Assembly (NCBI GenBank): GCA_964472315.1
Contig: CAYYJS010000050.1
Location: 1 to 25,699 of the forward strand
Reading direction: 5' to 3'
From: CAYYJS01 sp964472315
GTDB taxonomy: Bacteria; Verrucomicrobiota; Kiritimatiellia; UBA8416
Length of the DNA: 25,699 nt
In this document: positions 19,993 to 25,699 of the stretch, piece after piece
How positions within the stretch are numbered: position 1 is the first letter of the stretch
Layout of the letters: the number at the start of each line of letters is the position of its first letter
The notes under the pieces: model-generated
The model's input: the letters and a program-made list of their open reading frames with translations, nothing else
Told to the model about the DNA's origin: nothing
Database searches by the model: none
Translations under genes and position numbers: made by a program

Positions 19993-20710
19993 ATGGTGGA
20001 TGTGGAAGAGAACCAGGCGCTGTCGGAACGTATCGAACAGGCGTTGCGCGATGCGATCGAGGCATTTGACAAGCCGCCGCTGTCGACCATCGCGTGTTCA
20101 TACCGTGAGGCCATCGCGGCCTACCTGCTGCGCAAAGGCAAGCGCCTGCGCCCGGGCTTGTTCGTATTGGCCTACACCGGAGTCCATTGCCGACGTCTGT
20201 CGCTGGAAGACCGCCCATTACAGCTTCGTCTGTCCGCTGGTCACCGGCGCGGTGCTGGCCGGCGCGGGGGACGAAGACATTCGGGCGCTGAGCAAGTTCG
20301 GCCTGTCGGTGGGACTGGCGTACCAGATTCTCGACGACATTCAGGACCTGACCAATGGGCATGGTGGCAACGGCAACGGCAACGGTAACGGGCAAGAGGC
20401 CGAATGGTGCGATCTCCGCGATGGCAAACGGACCTTGCCGCTCTGGTATGCGCTGAACCACGGTTCGACGCGTGACAGGATGCGGTTGGCCGACATGCTG
20501 GACAGCGGTCGGATGACGCGCCGCGAACTGAGGACCGCCCGCGATATCGTCATCCGGTCGGGCGGCATCGATTTCGCCGCCAACGAGATACGGTCGTGTC
20601 TGAGCGATGGCCGCGGCGAACTTGCCGCGCTGGCGATGGACGACCAGGGACGCGATGCGCTGTGGCGCTACACGGGACAGGCGTTTGGCGTGTATGGGAA
20701 AGCAACATAA
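19993..20710 (+). pseudogene. Polyprenyl diphosphate synthase, internally deleted and frameshifted
   Basis: Trans-isoprenyl diphosphate synthases condense isopentenyl diphosphate with allylic diphosphates. The first 61 codons from the ATG at 19993 (frame with ERIEQALRDAIEAFDKPPL and LLRKGKRLRPGLFVLAY) are the normal N-terminus. At about 20176-20185 the family similarity jumps to another frame, starting ESIADVCRWKTAHYSFVCPL and continuing through AYQILDDIQDL (the second Asp-rich motif) to the stop at 20710. The 100 or so residues that should lie between, including the first Asp-rich DDxxD motif and most of the substrate pocket, are missing. A frame-shifting deletion of about 0.3 kb explains both. 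The product cannot be an active synthase. A run of Gly-Asn codons follows the second Asp motif. The next gene starts 11 bases after the stop. An assembly error is the main alternative. Confidence 0.8.
20366..20395 (+). repeat. Hexanucleotide repeat GGCAAC, five units
   Basis: Three perfect GGCAAC units (20366-20383), then GGTAAC and GGCAAG. They encode a Gly-Asn run in the broken polyprenyl synthase, just after its second Asp-rich motif, where length change is tolerated. Slippage-prone. Confidence 0.7.
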
Positions 20711-20715
20711 GGAGG
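20709..20715 (+). promoter_or_regulatory. Ribosome binding site deciding the YceI-like GTG start
   Basis: AAGGAGG lies 6 bases before the GTG at 20722. It overlaps the stop codon of the broken polyprenyl synthase, suggesting the two were translated from one message. Confidence 0.85.
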
Positions 20716-20721
20716 CAGAAC

Positions 20722-21342
20722 GTGAAACGGATATCCACATCGATCGTCGCCGCATCGCGCGGCATCGCCGGACTGCTGTGCGCCGGCATCGTTGCGGGCG
20801 TGGGCGCGTTGCCGTCGTGGGCCGATGACTATCTGGTCGACCCCGTCCATTCCCGCATCGGATTCTCCGTGCCGCACCTCGGGATCAGCACCGTCAAGGG
20901 TGCGTTCACGAACTACACGGGACGCATCTCGCTTGTGAAGGACGACCTGACGACGCTTGCGGCCACGGCCACCGTGCAGACGGCGAGCGTCGACACCGGG
21001 TGGAAGGCGCGTGACGAACACATCAAAGGCGCGGATTTCTTTCATGCGGAGAAGTATCCCACCATCGCGTTCGAGGCCGACGAGGCCATGCGGGAAGGCG
21101 ACGCCTGGGTACTGGTCAGCAGGCTCACGATGCATGGCACGACGAAAGCGGTGAAGCTGCCGTTCAAGGTTGTCGGGCCGATCAAGGACCCATGGGGGAA
21201 ATCCCGCATCGGGTTCCACGCGGAACTTACGATCGACCGCCACGACTTCAACGTCGGGTCCAAGGGCGTCACCGACAAGCTCGTCGGCGATGACGTGACG
21301 CTTGAGATCGACCTCGAAGCCGTCGCCGCGACGCCCGAATGA
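20722..21342 (+). CDS. YceI-like periplasmic protein
   Basis: The protein has 206 residues and starts at GTG, fixed by AAGGAGG 6 bases upstream. A Sec signal peptide (about 1-34, ending PSWA before DDYLVD) sends it to the periplasm. The mature part is the lipocalin-like YceI domain: DPVHSRIGFSVPHLGISTVKGAF (40-62), the SVDTGWKARDEHIKGADFFHAEKYPTI core, LTMHGTTKAVKLPF and the end IGFHAELTIDRHDFNVG. A structurally studied family member binds a polyisoprenoid, and many are induced by stress or carry quinone-like lipids. Here it directly follows a (now broken) polyprenyl diphosphate synthase gene, which fits an isoprenoid link, though this is inference. It converges with the beta-barrel-like gene 19 bases away. 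Confidence 0.93.
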   Translation: MKRISTSIVAASRGIAGLLCAGIVAGVGALPSWADDYLVDPVHSRIGFSVPHLGISTVKGAFTNYTGRISLVKDDLTTLAATATVQTASVDTGWKARDEHIKGADFFHAEKYPTIAFEADEAMREGDAWVLVSRLTMHGTTKAVKLPFKVVGPIKDPWGKSRIGFHAELTIDRHDFNVGSKGVTDKLVGDDVTLEIDLEAVAATPE

Positions 21343-21361
21343 CGGTTCGGGAACCGCGGTG

Positions 21362-22411
21362 CTAGAACGTGTAGCCAAGGAGCCCGTGGAAGGATTCGAG
21401 ATAGAGCGCCACGTTCTTATCGAAGCGTTCCTGTTTCTCCAGAATCTCGTCCGGGTCGGTCGCCGTCGAAGAGATGAAGGCCTCGGTCTCGACGACCTGA
21501 TACTGGACGCCCAGGACCACGCTCCGTGACCCGCGCAGCGGAATTTCCAGCAGCAGACGCCCGCGGATGTTGGAATGTTCCATATCCACGTTCTTCTCGC
21601 GGTGCTGGCTGCTGGTCAGATACTTCGTGCTGCCGTCGTAGGCCATCATCGTGTAATGCCCTTGCAGCACGAGATTTACGGCTCCGTCGCCGCCCAGGCG
21701 AAGCTCGAGACCGCCGCCCCCCTCCGGCAAGCCGACGCCCACGACGCCGGACGCCTGCCCGCCTACGACAAAGTCGACCGGTGGATCCTGGTATTGCGTC
21801 ACCCCCTGCGCCGGGCCCGCGTCGATCTCATACCGTCCGGCAAAGCCGAAGAGACCGAGCTCCAGCATGGGGGTCACCCGGAACCAGTCCGCGGGCATGA
21901 ACGTGAACGGCGTGATCGCCAGATGCATCTCGATCGTGCCTCCCGCCATGTCCACCGTGAACGGCGTGAACTTCGGGATCTTCATGTGGTCGTACGATTG
22001 CCCGTCGAACTCGATGTCATCGCCTACGCCGATGTAGTAATTCCGTCGCGCGACCGTCGATGCGTTCAAGTCGAGCAGGGTGCTGTCGAGTTGGAGGGTC
22101 AGGTACTTCCACGCCTTCTCCATCGACACCGCGAAGGAGGGGAACGGGCCGTCCAGTCCGAAGTCGTTCAGACTGAAACTCTCGGCGTCGTCCTGCTTCC
22201 AGTAGCTGCCCGTCACATCGTACAGCTTGCGCGTCGTTTCCTCGACGAGCCCCTCGAATTCCTCCACGGACCCATAGCCGACCCGTAGTCCGAAATCGCG
22301 GTTATCCTCAAGATACCGGCCGGCGCGGAACGCGCCCGCGTTTACCGGCGACGACAGGCACGCGGCAACGGCGAAAATCGCCAAATCGACGACAACGATG
22401 GCTTTCCACAT
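21362..22411 (-). CDS. Probable outer-membrane beta-barrel protein, unknown family
   Basis: This 349-residue protein begins with an export signal (about 1-25, hydrophobic core IVVVDLAIFAVAACL, possible cleavage after SPVNA). The VAAC at 15-18 loosely fits a lipobox, so a lipoprotein cannot be excluded. The rest alternates short amphipathic stretches typical of beta strands, for example RVTPMLELGLFGFAGRYEID, VNLVLQGHYTMMAYDG and NIRGRLLLEIPL. The last residues are LLGYTF, with a C-terminal Phe as used for outer-membrane assembly. I recognise no named family or function. GAGGAG lies 6 bases before the ATG, a clear ribosome binding site. It is divergent from the adaptor gene and convergent with the YceI-like gene. 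Confidence 0.7.
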   Translation of the reverse strand: MWKAIVVVDLAIFAVAACLSSPVNAGAFRAGRYLEDNRDFGLRVGYGSVEEFEGLVEETTRKLYDVTGSYWKQDDAESFSLNDFGLDGPFPSFAVSMEKAWKYLTLQLDSTLLDLNASTVARRNYYIGVGDDIEFDGQSYDHMKIPKFTPFTVDMAGGTIEMHLAITPFTFMPADWFRVTPMLELGLFGFAGRYEIDAGPAQGVTQYQDPPVDFVVGGQASGVVGVGLPEGGGGLELRLGGDGAVNLVLQGHYTMMAYDGSTKYLTSSQHREKNVDMEHSNIRGRLLLEIPLRGSRSVVLGVQYQVVETEAFISSTATDPDEILEKQERFDKNVALYLESFHGLLGYTF

Positions 22412-22455
22412 ACGGCTTCTCCTCGGTACGGGGCAGTAATCGAATTCGAGGTTTG

Positions 22456-22484
22456 ATCATCCCATAACCCGAGGCGAAAGGCAA
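22456..22484 (-). promoter_or_regulatory. Possible promoter of the outer-membrane protein gene
   Basis: On the - strand, TTGCCT (22484-22479) and GATGAT (22461-22456) are 17 bases apart, each matching four of six consensus bases. The start codon is 44 bases beyond the -10. Confidence 0.35.
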
Positions 22485-22566
22485 GAAAACCGGACTGAAC
22501 ACCCGACTGAACGAGCGGCGATTACGGTGGCCATGCGCGTGAGGTCGTGTTACGGTGTCCGCCACG

Positions 22567-23484
22567 ATGAAAACAGGCGAATCTTCCGGGGCGGTGCGGG
22601 TGTCGCGGAAATGGCGGTGGCGCGCGGCGCTGATCCTGTTGGCGCTGATCCTCACGGCGTGGGGACTGCGGCGCGCAGGCCGCGGGTCGGCGCGGGTCGA
22701 CCATGACCCCGACGATGCGCCAACCGCGGCGTTGACGTTGCTAAGCCCGGTGGATGGTATCCTGGGCCGGTTCGATGTCGGCGAGGGCCAGCTTGTCACC
22801 AACGGCCAGGCTTTGGCGCGCATCCACTCGGCGGAACTCGAGCGGAACGCCATCGACGCGCGGACCGCGGTATCCGAGGCCCGGTTGGACTTGCGCTATG
22901 CGGCGCTTCTGCTGGAGTCGTTGCGTACCAGCACAGGACGCGAAGAACAGCGCAGCCGTATGCAACTGAGCGCCCTGCGGGAACAGCAGATCGAGCAGCT
23001 CGATGCCCAGCGCCAGCAGGCCCGCGAGGTGGCCACCGAAATGGACACGCTTCAGGCTGAAGTCGACCGCGGCCGGTTGGACCGTTTCGACCGGGGGCCC
23101 GCGACGGATGGCGATACGCTCGACCGGCGCCTGGGCCAGTTGCGGGCTCGGCACGCGATCCTCCGTGCGGAAATCGAGCGTCGGGAAGGACTGCTTGCGG
23201 ACTTCGTGCCGACGTCCGCGGAACGCAGCCCCGTCAACCACCGCCTCGTCGATGTCGAAAAATCGGTCCGACTGGCCGAGGAGTCGCTGGCCCGCCGCGA
23301 GGACGAATGGCGCGCCGCCATCGCGCGGCGCGATGCCGACGCGGTGGCGGTCCATGCCCCCGAAGCGGGTCAGGTGCTGCGGTTCCTGTGTCACGACGGC
23401 GACGCCATACGCCAGTCGGCGCCCATCCTGATGCTCCAGAAGCTGGACGAGGCGTATGTCCGGCGCTTTCTCGCCCCGCGTTAA
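22567..23484 (+). CDS. HlyD-like periplasmic adaptor, short form
   Basis: Membrane-fusion adaptors link an inner-membrane pump to an outer-membrane channel. This one has 305 residues from the ATG at 22567; a GTG at 22555 with a distant GAGG is an alternative start. A basic N-terminus and one membrane helix (about 19-33) anchor it in the inner membrane. The first half of the lipoyl-like domain is at about 58-88 (SPVDGILGRFDVGEGQLVTNGQALARIHS). A long coiled coil (about 90-255, rich in Glu, Arg, Gln, Leu) follows, and then the second lipoyl half (AVHAPEAGQVLRFLCHDGDAIRQSAPILMLQ, about 261-291). The chain stops 14 residues later, so the beta-barrel domain that usually follows is missing. No pump or channel gene is adjacent. 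Partner and substrate unknown. Confidence 0.78.
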   Translation: MKTGESSGAVRVSRKWRWRAALILLALILTAWGLRRAGRGSARVDHDPDDAPTAALTLLSPVDGILGRFDVGEGQLVTNGQALARIHSAELERNAIDARTAVSEARLDLRYAALLLESLRTSTGREEQRSRMQLSALREQQIEQLDAQRQQAREVATEMDTLQAEVDRGRLDRFDRGPATDGDTLDRRLGQLRARHAILRAEIERREGLLADFVPTSAERSPVNHRLVDVEKSVRLAEESLARREDEWRAAIARRDADAVAVHAPEAGQVLRFLCHDGDAIRQSAPILMLQKLDEAYVRRFLAPR

Positions 23485-23506
23485 GCCGTGCGCCGCCGCG
23501 TGGGGA

Positions 23507-25633
23507 TCAGTCCTCGATCAGGATCGCCGACACGGTACCAGTCATCCGCCGCGGGTCAGTCGTGGGACTGGCACATGCGTAGTCGCGGCAGACATAGGCC
23601 GTCGCCTGTCCATTGCTTGCCGTCTGTCCGGCCGTAAATGGCGCCAATTGCGTAATGGGCGGCGCTTCGCCGGGTGGCCGCAGCAGGACCACCTTGTTTG
23701 GGAAGTAGACCCCGTTCAACGCCGACAGCATCGCACGCGCGCTATCGGTGTCGTGGCCTTCGGCGATGACCACCTCGACGGTCGGGCCGACGGCGAAATC
23801 GACGGCGGTCATCAGCATCGCGTGGCCGGACGGCAGCTCCCGCGCCGCCTGGGCGAAGGCGTCGGCGATGGCCTGGGCCCGATCCTCGTAGTCCGTCCGC
23901 CCGGTCATGCGGCCGAGGCGCAGCAGGTTGAGCATGGCCACGGAGTTCGCCGCCGGCAGGGCTCCGTCATAGATCTCCTTGCGCCGTACCGGAAGCGGCT
24001 CGGCGTCGTCGGCCGTGAAGAAGAACCCGCCTGCGTCGTCGTCCCAGAAATGGTCGACCATCTCGTCCTGCAGACGTATCGCCTGCGCGAGATGGTGCAC
24101 ATGGAAAGCCGCCTCGTACAGCTCCAGGAGCCCCCAGATCAGAAAGGCGTAGTCATCCGCGTTTGCCCGAATGCCCGCTTCGCCTTGCCGATATCGGTGC
24201 AGCAGCGTATCGCCCGACAGGCGATCGAGGAGAAACGCCGCGGCGCGCTCGGCGGCGGCCACGCAGACCGCATCGTCCATCACGCGTCCGGCCTGGGCCA
24301 GGGCGGCGATCGTCAGACCGTTCCAGTCGGTCAGAATCTTGTCGTCGAGACTCGGGCGCACGCGCCGTTCGCGCGCGGCCAGCAGCTTGATCCGGATCGT
24401 TTCGAGGTCAGCCTCCAGCTCCTCCCGTGCGATCCCTTGTTCGGATACCAGCGCGTCCAGCGACGCCGTCTGGTGCAGGATGTTCGCGCCGTCCGCATCG
24501 CGACCGACCTCGTCGGAGAAGTTGCCGGAAGCTCTCAGACCGTAGATCGTCTCGGCCAGCGCCGCCTCCTCCGGCGTCAGAACCTCGCGCAGTTCCGCGA
24601 GGCGCCAGAGGTAGAACTTGCCCTCGACGCCTTCGCTTTCCGCGTTCTCGGCGGCGTAGAAGCCCCCTTCGGGCGCCAGCAAGTCGCGCAGCAGGTATGT
24701 ACGGATGCGACGTGCCGTCTCCGCCGCCACCGCATCGCCCCCGGCCTGGTACGTCTCCACGCAGGCCATCAGCATCAACGCCTGGTCGTAGAGCATCTTC
24801 TCGAAGTGCGGCACTTTCCAGTCCTCGGTTGTCGCGTACCGGTGCACGCCGAACCCGAGCTGGTCGAAGGTGCCGCTGGATGCGATGGCGCGCACGGTAT
24901 GCTCCGCCATCGCCAGGGCCTTCGCATCGCCGGTTCGTCGCGCGTGCCGCAACAGGAAGAGCAACGCGTGCGGCGTCGGGAACTTCGGCGCGCCGCCAAA
25001 GCCGCCGTACCGTTCGTCATAGCGGGCGGCGAGCTGCCGGTAGGCGGTGGCCGACACGGCGCCGTCGAGCGGCTCGCCCCGACGCGGCTCGCCGAGTGCG
25101 CCGAGCGCGCGGACGAAGTTCGCGGCGGAGGCGACGACATCGTCGCGGCGGTCCGTCCAGAGGGCGCGGAGACGGGGGATCGTTTCGAGCATGCCCGGCC
25201 GGCCCAGGCGGGTGTGCTTCGGGATGTAGGTGGCGGCGAAGAAGGGCTTTTTGTCCGGTGTCATGACAATGGTCAGCGGCCACCCGCCGCTGCCGGTGAC
25301 CATCTGGCACACCGTCATGTACACGTGATCGATGTCCGGACGCTCCTCCCGGTCCACCTTGATGGCGATGAACGTCTCGTTCAACAGCGCCGCCACTTCG
25401 GGATCCTCGAACGACTCGCGGGCCATGACGTGACACCAGTGGCAGGTCGAGTAGCCGATGGACAGGAAGATGGGCTTGTCCTCGCGCCGTGCGGCATCGA
25501 AGGCTTCCGGGCCCCACGGGTACCAGTTGACCGGGTTGCCCGCGTGTTGAAGGAGGTAGGGACTCGCGGCGCCGGCCAGTCGGTTCGGTGTGCCCGGGGC
25601 GCGCCCGCCGTTGCGTGTGTCCTGCTGCCGCAT
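23507..25633 (-). CDS. DUF255 thioredoxin-domain protein (YyaL/SSP411 family)
   Basis: The protein has 708 residues from the ATG at 25633. The N-terminal thioredoxin-like DUF255 domain (about 18-170) starts NRLAGAASPYLLQHAGNPVNWYPWG and has the CxxC motif C64-H-W-C67 in STCHWCHVMARESFEDPEVA, then VDREERPDID and GGWPLTIVMTPDKKPFF. The rest (about 190-700) is the (alpha/alpha)6-barrel-like part, with GGFGGAPKFPTP, FDQLGFGVHRYATTEDWKVPHFEKMLYDQA and GRVMDDA blocks, and it ends with YVCRDYACASPTT. The family is widespread and is annotated as a thioredoxin-domain protein of unproven function, possibly redox or sugar related. No signal peptide is seen, so it is cytoplasmic. AAAGGAG is 6 bases before 25633, which favours this ATG over the one at 25639. 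It converges with the adaptor gene. Confidence 0.93.
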   Translation of the reverse strand: MRQQDTRNGGRAPGTPNRLAGAASPYLLQHAGNPVNWYPWGPEAFDAARREDKPIFLSIGYSTCHWCHVMARESFEDPEVAALLNETFIAIKVDREERPDIDHVYMTVCQMVTGSGGWPLTIVMTPDKKPFFAATYIPKHTRLGRPGMLETIPRLRALWTDRRDDVVASAANFVRALGALGEPRRGEPLDGAVSATAYRQLAARYDERYGGFGGAPKFPTPHALLFLLRHARRTGDAKALAMAEHTVRAIASSGTFDQLGFGVHRYATTEDWKVPHFEKMLYDQALMLMACVETYQAGGDAVAAETARRIRTYLLRDLLAPEGGFYAAENAESEGVEGKFYLWRLAELREVLTPEEAALAETIYGLRASGNFSDEVGRDADGANILHQTASLDALVSEQGIAREELEADLETIRIKLLAARERRVRPSLDDKILTDWNGLTIAALAQAGRVMDDAVCVAAAERAAAFLLDRLSGDTLLHRYRQGEAGIRANADDYAFLIWGLLELYEAAFHVHHLAQAIRLQDEMVDHFWDDDAGGFFFTADDAEPLPVRRKEIYDGALPAANSVAMLNLLRLGRMTGRTDYEDRAQAIADAFAQAARELPSGHAMLMTAVDFAVGPTVEVVIAEGHDTDSARAMLSALNGVYFPNKVVLLRPPGEAPPITQLAPFTAGQTASNGQATAYVCRDYACASPTTDPRRMTGTVSAILIED

Positions 25634-25639
25634 GTCCAT

Positions 25640-25646
25640 CTCCTTT
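25640..25646 (-). promoter_or_regulatory. Ribosome binding site deciding the DUF255 start
   Basis: AAAGGAG abuts the ATG at 25639 with no spacing but lies 6 bases from the ATG at 25633. The second ATG is therefore the likely start. Confidence 0.7.
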
Positions 25647-25699
25647 CACTAGCATCCCATAGGCTCACCCACTGGCGCGAAAAAAGTGCCGACCGGGAG

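Noticed and set aside
21343..21356. CGGTTCGGGAACCG palindrome between the YceI-like and outer-membrane-like genes, as a terminator
   Set aside because: The stem is only 5-6 bp and no T-run follows on either strand. It may be a chance palindrome.
1..25699. CRISPR arrays, insertion sequences, prophage or anti-phage defence genes
   Set aside because: I saw no regularly spaced repeat array, transposase, integrase, capsid or recognisable defence gene. The window reads as core chromosome near the origin.

Overview
The window comes from a GC-rich, Gram-negative bacterial chromosome and covers the neighbourhood of its replication origin. It carries dnaA and dnaN on the + strand with an AT-rich gap between them, and mnmE-mnmG on the - strand with two perfect parS centromere sites inside mnmG. 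Periplasmic and outer-membrane style proteins (an LTxxQ Spy/CpxP-like protein, a YceI-like protein, a beta-barrel-like protein ending in Phe, a membrane-fusion adaptor) indicate a diderm envelope. MurA has Asp in place of the catalytic Cys, a variant known in Chlamydia and in some other lineages. With the DnaA sequence style and the gene mix, I infer a member of the PVC superphylum (Kiritimatiellota/Lentisphaerota/Verrucomicrobiota-like). That placement is inference, not proof.

Layout. 1-1941 (+): end of a transketolase gene, then murA. 2050-3968 (-): LTxxQ periplasmic protein and M24 peptidase, closed by a clear rho-independent terminator. 3969-7286 (+): dnaA, a candidate oriC, dnaN. 7300-7661 (+): strong sigma70-type promoter, tRNA-Gln(CUG), DUF3820 protein. 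7730-12282 (-): mnmE and mnmG overlap by ATGA, followed by a 501-bp structured, repeat-containing intergenic region and adk. 12397-14808 (+): an MFS transporter fused to HEAT repeats, convergent with a small two-helix membrane protein. 15129-19778 (-): a four-gene Yej/Opp-type peptide importer in which every junction is an ATGA overlap. 19779-20710: structured intergenic DNA and a polyprenyl diphosphate synthase gene broken by an internal deletion and frameshift. 20722-23484: YceI-like protein, outer-membrane-like protein and a short HlyD-like adaptor. 23507-25633 (-): DUF255 thioredoxin-domain protein.

How it works together. dnaA/dnaN with DnaA-box-like repeats, plus a parS cluster about 4 kb away, make this an origin and segregation region. 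mnmE/mnmG make the two subunits of the tRNA wobble-uridine modification enzyme. murA, the envelope proteins and the peptide importer serve the cell wall and periplasm. The most unusual element is the in-frame insertion of about 50 residues in MnmG, which looks like a parS array written as protein: two perfect 16-bp sites flank a decayed third copy in the same reading frame. Other notable points are the structured mnmG-adk gap, a large extra periplasmic domain in the YejE-like permease with no substrate-binding protein nearby, and the MFS-HEAT fusion.
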